Virus record (IMG/VR): IMGVR_UViG_3300028801_000007
Coordinates: 1-64,000 of that record
Origin: a virus
Strand: one strand, 5' to 3'
Length of the DNA stretch: 64,000 bases
The translations under genes and the position numbers were made by a program. Positions 7,298 to 16,571 of the stretch are shown piece by piece. Under the pieces are notes generated by a model. That model had not been told where the DNA came from. It was given only the letters and a program-made list of their open reading frames with translations, and ran no database searches. Every line of letters begins with the position of its first letter. Positions within the stretch are counted from its first letter, which is position 1.

Positions 7298-7591
7298 TCA
7301 GTCTTCCCAATCGGGAATTGGTACTGTCTGGCCTGCGAACTTGTGCGTGCAGTCATCCAGAAACTGGATCATTCCATCGGCGATGAACGAGTGACACACC
7401 GTGTCAGCGCCCTTCCATTGCGACGTGACCAATATGCTTGGTGAAACGGTCGGCTTATCAAGATCCCCGTTGAACGACCAGCAAGGATGACCGCCTCCGG
7501 TGATTCGAATTACGTGCAAGAATTCGCACCCAGGACACTCGAAAAGCATTGCCCGCTCACCGGTGTGATGCATCTGTTCGTGGAATTTCAT
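7298..7591 (-). CDS. DUF6527-like protein
   Basis: The protein (97 aa) holds FECPGCEFLHVIRI, then CWSFNGDLDKPTVSPSILV and HSFIADGMIQFLDDCTH, the conserved pattern I associate with DUF6527, a family frequent in phage genomes next to lysis genes. The Cys and His residues suggest a zinc site. No biochemical role is known to me. It is coupled to the endolysin gene by ATGA. Confidence 0.7.
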   Translation of the reverse strand: MKFHEQMHHTGERAMLFECPGCEFLHVIRITGGGHPCWSFNGDLDKPTVSPSILVTSQWKGADTVCHSFIADGMIQFLDDCTHKFAGQTVPIPDWED

Positions 7592-8199
7592 GCAATTCCC
7601 AATGCGACCTTCGCGGCCCCATAAAGCGCCAAGCGATGCGGATATCCCGTGAGTCCGCCATTTATCACCTTCGTGATCTGGCTAAAATTCTGCGCGTCCG
7701 CGAGTTCGTTGAGGCCGTGATTCGCCCACCACCAAGCCGCCGATAGCGCTGCATTGACCGGTTGTTCGAGTAATTCCGGGTGGGCTACCAAATCAAGGCC
7801 GAGCCCCACCGCCGCCAACGTGTAATTCGTGCGGCCGGTGATCTGAATGCAGCCTCGACCGCGGTAGAGCCATCCGTCACCGCTCGCCTGATCGCCGTTA
7901 CCATTCCGGCCGGCGTAGACGTAGTTCGCGATAGCCTCCGGCTGCCGTGCGTACTGATTGGCCTCGGGCGCATCGAAATGTGTCGGCCAGGTAGCCATCA
8001 GCCCGGCGGCTCCGTAGTTCAGGTTCTCGACCAGAGCGGTTAGACCCGCGCTCTCATGCCCGATCTGGGCCAGGAAAGCGGCTTGGCGCAGTGGTGTATT
8101 GATTTGGAAGCGATCGCAGGCCGCTTGGATCGGCGGTGCCCAGGCTTCGGCGCTGATCGATGTCGCGCCGCAGCCGACTTGAATGACTGATGGCATCAT
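7588..8199 (-). CDS. GH19-type endolysin
   Basis: This 203-residue glycoside hydrolase 19 (chitinase-like) lysozyme would cleave peptidoglycan glycan at the end of infection. The first catalytic Glu lies in AAFLAQIGHESAGL, and YRGRGCIQITGRTNY is the family signature. The C-terminal half (NHGLNELADAQNFSQITKVINGG) completes the fold. There is no signal peptide, so it needs a holin. The ATG at 8199 has GAGG 9 bases upstream and follows the holin-candidate stop by one base. Confidence 0.92.
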   Translation of the reverse strand: MMPSVIQVGCGATSISAEAWAPPIQAACDRFQINTPLRQAAFLAQIGHESAGLTALVENLNYGAAGLMATWPTHFDAPEANQYARQPEAIANYVYAGRNGNGDQASGDGWLYRGRGCIQITGRTNYTLAAVGLGLDLVAHPELLEQPVNAALSAAWWWANHGLNELADAQNFSQITKVINGGLTGYPHRLALYGAAKVALGIA

Positions 8200-8200
8200 T

Positions 8201-8605
8201 TCAATTGCCCTCGTAAATCTTGTATGCGGCCACGATCCACTTCGTCCACTCGGGCAACGAATGGAAAAAGATGTAATGAAAAACGAGATATCCAATCACG
8301 AGCGCCACAAAGCGCTTGGAGAAAATCTGCCTAACACCCCACTCCCAGCCGCGCGCAAGTCGACAAAAGAACCGCGTGGCATTTACGCCGCCATCCCACA
8401 TATCAACGATCGCTGCAGTGCGCTCGCCTTGCAGATCAATCTTTCTGCCAAGCTCAAGAGTCGCGGCGTCCTGGCGCTGCAAGTGGGCCGTTACCTTTGT
8501 CAGCCCATCCATGACATCCACGAATTTCTGGTCGCCGTGCGATAGCGCATTCTCTGCGCGCCCCATTCGGTCCCGCAACTCGTTGATCGCGTCTTGGTCG
8601 TTCAT
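8201..8605 (-). CDS. Holin candidate with coiled coil and one TM
   Basis: The 134-residue protein starts with a charged helix-forming segment (MNDQDAINELRDRMGRAENA), and has one hydrophobic span near residues 98-118 (VALVIGYLVFHYIFF). This resembles XhlA-like or class III phage membrane proteins. It directly precedes the endolysin gene. Holin is the likeliest role from position, but an alternative is the 75-residue protein at 5183-5410. Confidence 0.55.
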   Translation of the reverse strand: MNDQDAINELRDRMGRAENALSHGDQKFVDVMDGLTKVTAHLQRQDAATLELGRKIDLQGERTAAIVDMWDGGVNATRFFCRLARGWEWGVRQIFSKRFVALVIGYLVFHYIFFHSLPEWTKWIVAAYKIYEGN

Positions 8606-8627
8606 TCATCTGCTCCGAGACATAAAA

Positions 8628-8649
8628 AAAGCCGCTCGAAAGCGGCTTT
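8628..8649 (-). terminator. Rho-independent terminator
   Basis: AAAGCCGCT-ttcg-AGCGGCTTT with a seven-T run on the minus strand. It ends the acyltransferase transcript before the lysis unit. Confidence 0.85.
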
Positions 8650-8667
8650 GATGGTTGAATGATTCGA

Positions 8668-9837
8668 CTACGCAACGGTTTTTATTGCTGAAAAACTAGT
8701 ATCGCGTTTTCTCTTAGGAGTCAAAATCCATTCTTTCAATTTGATTCGGCAAGGTTTTTCTACCAATGCCCACAGGGCGAACGCCGATGCAAAACATGCT
8801 GTCCAATACGAAAAGCACTGAACCCAATCAGGAATTTCGGTCAGCGATGCACGATTCGCAGTCAGCCACATAAAAAACAGCAAGTGAATCAGATACAAGG
8901 CAAAACTTGTCTCGCCAAGCAATATCAGCGGTTTAGTTGTCAGCATCTTAGAAATCGCCCCGCGATTGAGACCGATCACGATAATGATGACCATGAATGA
9001 TGGTGCTGAAATCGCTGAATCTGAAAAATACAACCATGGCGAGCCGGTCAAAACATGCCCAACGGCGCGGCTCGGGAAGTCACCAAAACGGTGCAAAACG
9101 AAGAGAGAATAAAGCGCCGCAACTTCGATGATCGTCCACAGAACAATCCCATCCGGCAATTTTTTAGAGTTCAGCCATTTAAAGATCGACGCCCCGAGCA
9201 TCCCAAGCATGAAATTCACAATGCCGACAAACGGAGATGCAGCACCTAACCCGAACGCTGAGACCGTCATTGAATGATCATATGTGTAATTCGGTACGCC
9301 TCTGGCTGTCGCGATCGTCAATATCGATGCGCTGAAAATTAGCACGAGTAGTGTTTTCCAGTGCCATGTCGAGCGCCACTTATAAAAAAGGAACGGGAAC
9401 ATGATATAGAAAAACAACTCCATTGATAAAGTGTATGAAACCGGATTAAACGATAGCATGTAACCGTACTTCGGTATCCACGCCTGGACTAGAAATAAAT
9501 TGGCGATAGTCACTCGAAGCCGATGATCGGTTGCCTGAGTGATAAACCACTGCGCAGACGGTGTGAGCAGCAGAAAAATGGCGAAGGTGACAAGGTGCAG
9601 CGGCCAGATGCGCGCGATTCTGGCGACATAGAATGCTTTCACGTCATGCATCGCTCGAAAATCTGGATAGACGTAGCTCAGAATAAATCCCGATAAAACG
9701 AAAAAACAGATCACGCCGTAGCCATATGGGAACCACGGCATCCAGGCCGTAGCGGCGAAACCCCCTTTTGTATGCCCCAGTGCGACACACAGCGCGGCAA
9801 AAAACCGTAGAGAAGTCAGGGAATCTATTTTTTTCAT
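8668..9837 (-). CDS. Acyltransferase 3 family O-acetyltransferase
   Basis: This 389-residue integral membrane protein has about ten hydrophobic spans. It starts MKKIDSLTSLRFFAALCVAL with the family's R-F-x-A-A and the conserved His in LGHTKG; CFFVLSGFILSY and YVARIARIWPLH are also diagnostic. Such enzymes transfer acetyl or acyl groups to surface sugars, and phage copies modify O-antigen. Its place beside the tail-spike genes suggests lysogenic conversion that blocks superinfection. I chose ATG 9837 over a GTG ten codons earlier. AT content is higher than in the neighbours, a sign of separate acquisition. Confidence 0.9.
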   Translation of the reverse strand: MKKIDSLTSLRFFAALCVALGHTKGGFAATAWMPWFPYGYGVICFFVLSGFILSYVYPDFRAMHDVKAFYVARIARIWPLHLVTFAIFLLLTPSAQWFITQATDHRLRVTIANLFLVQAWIPKYGYMLSFNPVSYTLSMELFFYIMFPFLFYKWRSTWHWKTLLVLIFSASILTIATARGVPNYTYDHSMTVSAFGLGAASPFVGIVNFMLGMLGASIFKWLNSKKLPDGIVLWTIIEVAALYSLFVLHRFGDFPSRAVGHVLTGSPWLYFSDSAISAPSFMVIIIVIGLNRGAISKMLTTKPLILLGETSFALYLIHLLFFMWLTANRASLTEIPDWVQCFSYWTACFASAFALWALVEKPCRIKLKEWILTPKRKRDTSFSAIKTVA

Positions 9838-9909
9838 TATCGTGCCGTACCCAATATTATCGAGCACACGATATCAAAAAACAGATAATTTGCAAGAGAA
9901 ACCTTTGAA

Positions 9910-11337
9910 TCAGGCTGAGGCCCATATTTTTATATAATCTGCCGCCGTACTGCCTGCAACACATGGGCCACTTGCAATATTGATCAAGGTCGCGCTTACA
10001 ATATCCCCAAAATTAAGGTCGCCTAAGCCAAGTGTTGGCGATCCCATCAAATCTACGGGGCCAAAGCCCAGCGGCGTGCCATTCACCGATATGTACATCT
10101 GACCGTCGGTCACATTCCCACTATCAAGTTTGGCGGCGATTTCAGCACCTTTTACCCCGCCTGGCGCGATTATCGTAAATGTACCCTGTGATGCATTCCA
10201 ACCGGCAGCAAAATATGCAAGATCCCCAGTGGTATTTTGGTTTTGGTATTTCAAAACGGTGGCTTCCCCGTTGGGGAGTGCTTGTCCCTCAAGATTCGAA
10301 ACATCCAGAATGAGGCGATGCGAAAAATGCACATGACCAGCACCGGTGATCCCAGCCAACATCGAAGGAAAATTGGCTCCAAATGCTCCATCAGCGACAT
10401 AAATATTGCACGGACCCTGAGCATTGATCGTCGGCACTGTGCGCGGCACCGTCGAATAGATGTTGTTGCTCGCGTCAATCCGAATATCTCCGCTGAAATC
10501 AGGGTCGGTGACAATCAGCGGAACCAAATTTTGCGTGTGAATGCCGGTGCAACCTTGCATGATAATCGCACCGCCTACGGGATTTGACACATTGCTCGGG
10601 TTACTCGTGGCGATAAATGTGGATGCAATTTCCATCGTGACGCCCGTTAATGTCAGCGTCCCATATCGATTTGGATATGGAGGCGTGGCTTCGCTTTGAA
10701 TCGGCTCAAGCATCGCACCATACGACGTTGTGGCAGTCGATGAGGTTTGCAGTAGTTCGCCGTTCTGCATAGTCACATTAGCGCCCACACTCAAAATGCC
10801 GATCAGCGGCGCGTTAAGCCACGCACCCGTTCCCTCCCCGTAACTGGCAATGAGATTTGAGTCAGCAATGTGAGCTACTGTTTGGGTACCGGTCGCGCGT
10901 AACGGATTGGGGCAGCCATGCGTCGATGTGCCGGAAACATTAAGCTCACTGACTAACGCGTCGGGCTGCGAGATATCCCCGATATCTATCCCGATAGGCG
11001 CGCCGATAACATCAACACCTTCGATATCTAAAAGCGAACATCCTCCTGCAGTGTTTGCCCAAATTTTCAAACCGCTACCATAATTTGTCACATAGCCGCC
11101 GGAAATAATATTTTTCCCGTCCGTTTTTAATTCCGTAATATTGAGGACTTCTAATATTGAATTTTGTGACGATGTTGATTGGCCCAACAACACAGTGTCA
11201 CAGATAAGATGATTGATACCTTGAGGAATGGTCAATTTGCTTACTGAATTTTGAGCAGTGAGAGAATATGAATTGGCACCCGTCGATATCGCCGTTGACA
11301 TCGCGGTTTCGATTGTGGAAGCTTGATCGGTCGTCAT
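9910..11337 (-). CDS. Tail spike/fibre with beta-helix character
   Basis: The 475-residue protein is rich in Asn, Gly, Ser and Thr, with repeated short strand-turn units (for example LTIPQGINHLICDTVLLG and ITELKTDGKNIISGG). That is the pattern of right-handed beta-helix phage spikes, some of which cut polysaccharide. I see no clear catalytic signature. It lies between a fibre-assembly-like gene and the O-acyltransferase. AT content is raised at its N-terminus. Confidence 0.6.
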   Translation of the reverse strand: MTTDQASTIETAMSTAISTGANSYSLTAQNSVSKLTIPQGINHLICDTVLLGQSTSSQNSILEVLNITELKTDGKNIISGGYVTNYGSGLKIWANTAGGCSLLDIEGVDVIGAPIGIDIGDISQPDALVSELNVSGTSTHGCPNPLRATGTQTVAHIADSNLIASYGEGTGAWLNAPLIGILSVGANVTMQNGELLQTSSTATTSYGAMLEPIQSEATPPYPNRYGTLTLTGVTMEIASTFIATSNPSNVSNPVGGAIIMQGCTGIHTQNLVPLIVTDPDFSGDIRIDASNNIYSTVPRTVPTINAQGPCNIYVADGAFGANFPSMLAGITGAGHVHFSHRLILDVSNLEGQALPNGEATVLKYQNQNTTGDLAYFAAGWNASQGTFTIIAPGGVKGAEIAAKLDSGNVTDGQMYISVNGTPLGFGPVDLMGSPTLGLGDLNFGDIVSATLINIASGPCVAGSTAADYIKIWASA

Positions 11338-11338
11338 A

Positions 11339-11770
11339 TTATGTGCCAGCGGGGAATGGTGGTTTGATGGGCAAAGTGGTTAGTGTAGAATTAGTGCACA
11401 GTTCGCGCAATGCTTTGCGATACGTCATGAATGTAATCACATCGGCGTTCGTGAAACTGCAAGTGCCGAGTGACACACCTTCGTTGATTCGCTCTAATGT
11501 TACCCGTGTATCAAACAATGCAGAAATAGCAGATTGCTGCATTGCGGCAACGGCCAATGCGTTTGTGTGAGCGGCGATATCGCCGCTGCTCGGGGATTGC
11601 AAAACCCCATTGCTGACTGTGTAGGGGGGTTGTGCGGCATAAGCCGATTGCCATTCGGCATCGCTGATAGCAATCGCGCTCACGCCGGATGGTACCGGAC
11701 TATCCACGTCATCGTAGTAGCCAACAACAACTCCTGATGCGTTATATGCTGCAAATTTTTGTCCCATCAT
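11339..11770 (-). CDS. Tail fibre assembly-like protein
   Basis: The 143-residue protein starts MMGQKFAAYNASGVVVGYYD, contains ISDAEWQSA and ends with a helical part plus TTLPIKPPFP. The N-terminal residue-change motif and the EWQ motif are typical of small phage tail-fibre accessory or chaperone proteins. It is directly downstream of the long fibre gene. Confidence 0.65.
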   Translation of the reverse strand: MMGQKFAAYNASGVVVGYYDDVDSPVPSGVSAIAISDAEWQSAYAAQPPYTVSNGVLQSPSSGDIAAHTNALAVAAMQQSAISALFDTRVTLERINEGVSLGTCSFTNADVITFMTYRKALRELCTNSTLTTLPIKPPFPAGT

Positions 11771-11779
11771 GAGCCCTCT

Positions 11780-13819
11780 TTATTTTCCAATTGCCAAAAG
11801 ACCAATGCTTTGACCTGATAGACCGCCGCCGGTACTCGGATTGACTGCGAAAACTTCGAATGTCGAAACCGTTAAGCCTTCTGCGGACACGCATGCTTGT
11901 GCGCCAACTGTTAGACTAGTGGCATAAATTGCATATACAGCTGTGGGGAATGCAATAGGAAACGTACTACTAACACTCCCCCCAGTCCCCGTGGTCGCCT
12001 GGAAATTTTGAATGATCACCCCGCTTGGCAGTTTGAAATAACCATTTGTGGAGATCGACGCGTTAAACGAACCAAGATTGGACATACCGGCGGTAGATGA
12101 GCCTACTTCCCAAGCGGTGGTCGATTCTGCGATCAACAGCAAACTCTCCCCGGCAAGCGGAGAAATCGATGCACTTTGACCGGATGTGCTGTACGTGTAA
12201 GTCGACCCAGAAAATGCGACATTTGCGACATTTGCACCGAAATTAGATATGAGTACGGCATCGCCGACACGTGCTCCAATACTTGTCGGCGTGGGAATCG
12301 TCAGCGTGCTGCTGCTATTAAATATTAATTTCGCCCCCAAATCAGCGGCAGTTAAAGTGCGGGATGCTCCAATTAGTGTGATCGTTGAAAATGATACGCC
12401 ATTGGCTTTAACAAAACCTGTCGTTGCCATTTTCGTGCTGTTGTCAAGTGCGGCAACAGTGGTCAAGTTTGTTCCCGCCGCTAATTGACCGAGTTGAACG
12501 GCTTGCTCACTTTGCGCTGCCACGGAGACCTGGACCGGCGCGCCGGTACACTCGATCAGCACCCAACTCGTCAGGGTCGCGTTCCAGACAAACAGCGCCC
12601 AGCCGGTTGCAAACAACTCGCCGCCTTGCAGTGCTGCATGGGCCGACCCCAAAATCGGGAAGGCGGTACCGGTTAGATTGAGAGTGGATGCGCCGGTATT
12701 CGTGTGCGCGATCTTGATCCAGATCGGGGCGCCTGGCGTCGGCGTGGTGATTGCGGGTGCCAATGCGGCCACATAGGCGTTTGCGGCACCGGTATCTACG
12801 CCGGCAGTGCCGGATCCAGTTTGAACCTGGCCCATCTGTGCTGCATGCTGGCTGGCGGTAGCGGGGGCGACTTGAAGGGCGCCAGCAGATTGACCGATGA
12901 GAATAGCGGTGCCCGTAGCCGTGCTGTAGATCGCCTCATATTGCTTGAGCGCGATCAACTCTCCGCCCTGGAGCGCGCCGACCGCGCCAGTGAGCGAGAT
13001 GTTGCCGCCACCCGCATTAAGAGTGACCGCCCCCGTGTTGGAGTTCGCGACTTTGAAACGGATCGGCTGACCGTCGGTATAGGTGGTGACGGGAGGCGTA
13101 AGCGCGAGCGTGACAGTGTTAGCTGCAGCGCTCGTATCCACTGCATAGATCGCGGAGCCCGTCTGCAACATTTGCAGGATGTTCGTGATAAACGGCGCGC
13201 TCGAATATTGGGATATGTTGCCGGACGTGATCGTGGTTGCGCCAAACGCGACGGTCACTACCCACAGGCCGACATACCCCGAGTCAGGTGCGGGCGTCGT
13301 TTGCGTGCCGGTGGTTGCTGGGGTGCCGGCTTTGGCCTGCAGGACGACGATACCCTGGCGCTCCGTAGCATTCGAGCCGCCCAGACCGCCGGGGCCGTTG
13401 AGCGGCTGCGATACGTTGGCGCTGTTGAAGTACGGCAGCACGACTTGGGTCGTATCACTATCTTGATAGGTCGCTTCGATCAGAAAATTGACCGAAAATC
13501 CGCTCGTCGTAGGTGCCGGGCAAGAGAGCGTCGTCGTGCTGAGCTGAATCCCTTGTTTCAGGACAACGTCAGAGGTATCGGGAGGCAATACGCCATATGC
13601 CGTGCTGTCAACCTCCGCCAGCGAGTAGATCTCTCCCAAGCCTACCAAGACATTCAGCGCGGCAGGCGAATTGGGCGTACAGGCGAAGCCGTGAGCGAGC
13701 GTATTAGCGCCCAACACCGCGCTCGATAGTTTCGCCAGCCCGATCATGGCCGAGCGCATGCCGAACAGGAAGTCGGTGCTGCGGCCTTGTTCCTGCGTGT
13801 AAATAATTGGGCGGTCCAT
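11780..13819 (-). CDS. Long tail fibre
   Basis: This 679-residue protein opens MDRPIIYTQEQGRSTDFLFG, an N-terminal segment typical of baseplate-attached fibres. At least two repeats of a unit follow, one copy carrying ANSNTGAVTLNAGG and another AHTNTGASTLNLTG, with the link sequence ASQHAAQMGQV and its variant AQSEQAVQLGQL. The C-terminus (residues 580-679) is a probable receptor-binding head. It follows the baseplate genes and is closed off by a terminator upstream. Confidence 0.85.
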   Translation of the reverse strand: MDRPIIYTQEQGRSTDFLFGMRSAMIGLAKLSSAVLGANTLAHGFACTPNSPAALNVLVGLGEIYSLAEVDSTAYGVLPPDTSDVVLKQGIQLSTTTLSCPAPTTSGFSVNFLIEATYQDSDTTQVVLPYFNSANVSQPLNGPGGLGGSNATERQGIVVLQAKAGTPATTGTQTTPAPDSGYVGLWVVTVAFGATTITSGNISQYSSAPFITNILQMLQTGSAIYAVDTSAAANTVTLALTPPVTTYTDGQPIRFKVANSNTGAVTLNAGGGNISLTGAVGALQGGELIALKQYEAIYSTATGTAILIGQSAGALQVAPATASQHAAQMGQVQTGSGTAGVDTGAANAYVAALAPAITTPTPGAPIWIKIAHTNTGASTLNLTGTAFPILGSAHAALQGGELFATGWALFVWNATLTSWVLIECTGAPVQVSVAAQSEQAVQLGQLAAGTNLTTVAALDNSTKMATTGFVKANGVSFSTITLIGASRTLTAADLGAKLIFNSSSTLTIPTPTSIGARVGDAVLISNFGANVANVAFSGSTYTYSTSGQSASISPLAGESLLLIAESTTAWEVGSSTAGMSNLGSFNASISTNGYFKLPSGVIIQNFQATTGTGGSVSSTFPIAFPTAVYAIYATSLTVGAQACVSAEGLTVSTFEVFAVNPSTGGGLSGQSIGLLAIGK

Positions 13820-13840
13820 TTCGGTCCTGTAAATGAGAAA

Positions 13841-13858
13841 AGCCGCCCGAAGGCGGCT
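13841..13858 (-). terminator. Rho-independent terminator
   Basis: On the minus strand AGCCGCC-ttcg-GGCGGCT runs into TTTTC. It separates baseplate genes from fibre genes. Confidence 0.8.
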
Positions 13859-13877
13859 GGATCAATGTGTGCGGGGA

Positions 13878-14543
13878 TTACGGCGTGATGGGGTTGTTCG
13901 CTATCCGGAGCCAGACTACGGTGCCAACTGCCCGTGTAGATTCGACGGCAGCGATGATTGCGGCGTCGGTAACGCTGGTCGCTTGTGAATCAGACCAGTA
14001 TCCGTAGGCGTCGAAAGCCATCCGATAAGTGTCCCATTCCATCAGCGATTGCAGCCCACCAGTAGGCCGATACGCGGTGATAAGCGATTGGTAAGGCAGT
14101 GGGTCGCCCCACCGCCCGACGCCTGTATCCCAATAGAATTGCGCGTCCCACCCGCCCGAGTCGGTCGTATTGCTGGGCTCGAAGATGGTCGGAGCGCGCC
14201 CTGTGATCAGGGTCAGGACCGCCGACATGTTGGCTCTTGTCGGCCCCTTGATAAACAGGTTGGCGAGAATGCGCGCCTGAAATGCGCCATCTGTCTCGTT
14301 CGGCAGTCGCGGCAGGCCTGTCCCGAAAAAGTCATTCGAGATGAGGTCGAGCCAGCCGCCGGTGGCCGTCTTAATTCGCGTCTGCAAGCCCGCGAAGGTC
14401 AGCAACGCATACTGGCTGGAAAGCCCCCATGCCGCCCCCTGCAGGACCGCGTTGAGGTTGGGTGCCTGAGTGAGATCGCCAAACCAGCCGCGAGGCAGGT
14501 AAGACTGCAGGCGCGAAACGATATCGTTCTGATCACCCGTCAT
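13878..14543 (-). CDS. Baseplate wedge protein, Mu gp48/P2 gpI-like
   Basis: The 221-residue protein has QSYLPRGWFGD near the N-terminus and ANLFIKGPTRANMSAVLTLI in the middle, features of the tail-end proteins that link baseplate J protein to the fibres. Its start overlaps the baseplate J gene (ATGA), and the fibre gene follows after a terminator. Assignment rests on order plus these motifs. Confidence 0.7.
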   Translation of the reverse strand: MTGDQNDIVSRLQSYLPRGWFGDLTQAPNLNAVLQGAAWGLSSQYALLTFAGLQTRIKTATGGWLDLISNDFFGTGLPRLPNETDGAFQARILANLFIKGPTRANMSAVLTLITGRAPTIFEPSNTTDSGGWDAQFYWDTGVGRWGDPLPYQSLITAYRPTGGLQSLMEWDTYRMAFDAYGYWSDSQATSVTDAAIIAAVESTRAVGTVVWLRIANNPITP

Positions 14544-15652
14544 GAAATCACCACCGTCCCCACCACAATTGCCTGCTGCGAAGTCGCTACGAGGTCAGAT
14601 GTGGCGCCATTGATCTGGAGCGCAGTGGCCTCCTGCACGCCGGCCACGCCATATGCGACGGCGTATAGTTGCGACCAATAGAGCGTCTGCCCAATCTGGA
14701 TAGTGGCGATGAACGCCTGAATGGCAGATTGGATGGCAGCCGCGACGGTGGCATGCGTGTAGCCAGACTGGACGGTTACCGTCGCCGTGACGTTGGCCGT
14801 CAGGTTCGATGCGGCATAAACCGCGAAAGTCACGCTCAGCGGGCGGATCGCATCAATTGCCGCGTAGACAGCCGTTTGTAGCGGCGTCGTAAATGGCGAA
14901 ATCACGACATAGAAAAAGCCGAGTTGCGTGGCGCCGGCCAGTGTCTGGTTCTCGGTGAGCGTGTACTGAATGCCCTGCTGCAATCCGGCAATGGCGGCAG
15001 CAACTGCGCTCTTGGTGCCCTCGCGCAAACCCTGAATGTAGAGCGCAAAGCGCGCCTTCAGGGCCGTGTCCGATTCCGCATTGACGCCACTGGAAAATGC
15101 GTTGGCATTACTGACATAGTCAATACCGGGAATAGCGGTGCCGAGCACAGATATCGCGCCAGCGCTGACATTACCTTGCGCTCCGGAATTTTGAGCTTGC
15201 ACAGTGACCAAGCCGCTCGAAATGGTCGCGGGTATCACATAGGCATTCGCCGTTGCATTCCAGTAGGCTTGCGTCGGGTCTGCCACTACCGCGAAAGGCT
15301 GTGTGCCATCTGCTGTCTGCACCAGCGCGCCCAGCGGGATCGTGGCCGCATTGGTCGGCGTGAAGCGCGAGAACGTGACTTGCCCGATGGCTGATACGGC
15401 CGCCTCACGGGTCAAACCGAAATCAGCAACGAACGTGTCTACATCGGTTCCACTGGACGTTGACAGGCGTGTCGTCGCCAGCAATTGCAGGATCAAACCT
15501 TGAATCCAGAGGCACACTCCCGCGACGGCCTCACTAATCGCGCGCAGCACCGAGCCAATCGTAAAATCAATCAGGCTCGAAGCCGCGCCTTGGACTGCTG
15601 TCGCGAAGTTCGAGACGATCGCCGAGAACGATTGGGTATTGAGGTTTGCCAT
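14540..15652 (-). CDS. Baseplate J-like protein
   Basis: This 370-residue protein shows the usual gpJ layout: N-terminal FATAVQGAASSLIDFTIGS, VDTFVADFGLTREAAV, then FSRFTPTNAATIPLGALVQT, and ESDTALKARFALYIQG, the most conserved box. It builds the baseplate wedge of contractile tails. It overlaps the gp46-like gene by one base and the next wedge gene by four. Confidence 0.9.
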   Translation of the reverse strand: MANLNTQSFSAIVSNFATAVQGAASSLIDFTIGSVLRAISEAVAGVCLWIQGLILQLLATTRLSTSSGTDVDTFVADFGLTREAAVSAIGQVTFSRFTPTNAATIPLGALVQTADGTQPFAVVADPTQAYWNATANAYVIPATISSGLVTVQAQNSGAQGNVSAGAISVLGTAIPGIDYVSNANAFSSGVNAESDTALKARFALYIQGLREGTKSAVAAAIAGLQQGIQYTLTENQTLAGATQLGFFYVVISPFTTPLQTAVYAAIDAIRPLSVTFAVYAASNLTANVTATVTVQSGYTHATVAAAIQSAIQAFIATIQIGQTLYWSQLYAVAYGVAGVQEATALQINGATSDLVATSQQAIVVGTVVIS

Positions 15653-16053
15653 TAGTTGGACACGTCGAATTCAACAAATTGAGGCGTCGCCGTGTTGGCG
15701 TCCGTGTACTGGATGTACGAACTCACCGCGCCTTGTACCTGCGTGAGCGTGATCGACGGCGCTGGCTGTCGAGCAACGGCTGATTCAAGCAACATCTGCC
15801 CGCGAATCAGGGCGCGCGTCACCGGCACGTTGCCTGGCGAGCCCACCTTGCGCGGCACGCCCGCGCCGTAGGTCGGATGCCAGGTGTAATCGGGCGATGC
15901 GACTGGGTTGCCGGCCGAATCCGAAAGTGCCGGATTGGTCAGCAGGCGGCGATAGACGCGCTGCGTTCCAGTCGTAGGCTGATCGGCGAGCAATAGGTCG
16001 CCCGAAGCGGACGCCGAAAGGTCGCCGCCGTACCAATGCATAACGTCTGGCAT
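15652..16053 (-). CDS. Baseplate protein, Mu gp46-like
   Basis: This 133-residue protein lies between spike and gpJ genes, where Mu gp46 (equivalent to P2 gpW/T4 gp25) is expected. The section TQRVYRRLLTNPALSD fits, as does YTWHPTYGAGVPRKVG. It would anchor the sheath to the baseplate. Confidence 0.75.
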   Translation of the reverse strand: MPDVMHWYGGDLSASASGDLLLADQPTTGTQRVYRRLLTNPALSDSAGNPVASPDYTWHPTYGAGVPRKVGSPGNVPVTRALIRGQMLLESAVARQPAPSITLTQVQGAVSSYIQYTDANTATPQFVEFDVSN

Positions 16054-16072
16054 AAATTCGATGGCAATAAAA

Positions 16073-16093
16073 AAGCCCGCGCATGGCGGGCTT
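16073..16093 (-). terminator. Rho-independent terminator
   Basis: AAGCCCGC pairs with GCGGGCTT, with TTTT following on the minus strand. It comes after the interrupted HNH genes and before the gp46-like gene. Confidence 0.75.
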
Positions 16094-16112
16094 GATTGTG
16101 TGAGGGGGCTTC

Positions 16113-16571
16113 CTATAAGAGGAAACCTCGCGACTGCATGAATTCGATTGGATCTCTGGCTTGCTTGCTACAGTTGCATATTGGGTGCAGCAACTGAGCG
16201 TTTGTTAATTCATTCGTGCCACCTTTTACCAGAGGAACAATATGGTCTAGGTGGTATTTTTTGCCCAATTTCTTTCGGCATACAGGGCACTTCCCTCGCT
16301 GCTTTCCGATTAGGAACTTGATATCTGCGGCAGTAATGACACCCGGCACATTGCGCATTCTTGCTCTGCGCTTATGCCCATTCACTCGTTGGTTCAGGGC
16401 GTGACGCTCTTTATTATTCTTGCGCCATTCGCGGGCAGTCGCAGCGAAATGTTCTTTGCGCTTTGCATAGCGCATCCTATCTCGCACGCGCTCAATCTCA
16501 AGATTCTTGCGCCTATACTCCCTGTCATATTCCCTTAGGCGGGGTCTATTCTCCCTCATCCATTCGCGCAT
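16113..16571 (-). pseudogene. HNH endonuclease, C-terminal part of a split gene
   Basis: The 152-residue frame has a basic helical region (REYDREYRRKN, EWRKNNKERHALNQ) then the HNH box: CPVCRKKL, YHLDHIVPLVKGGTNEL and NAQLLHPICN. The full-length relative at 28911-29669 carries both an N-terminal zinc motif and this HNH domain on one chain. Here the N-terminal part is in a different frame at 16556-16843, with a 16-base overlap. It could still be translated on its own from the ATG at 16571. Confidence 0.65.

Noticed and set aside
12704-13729. 341-residue plus-strand frame
   Set aside because: It is antisense to the long tail fibre and is Arg/Asp/Gly-rich low-complexity shadow.
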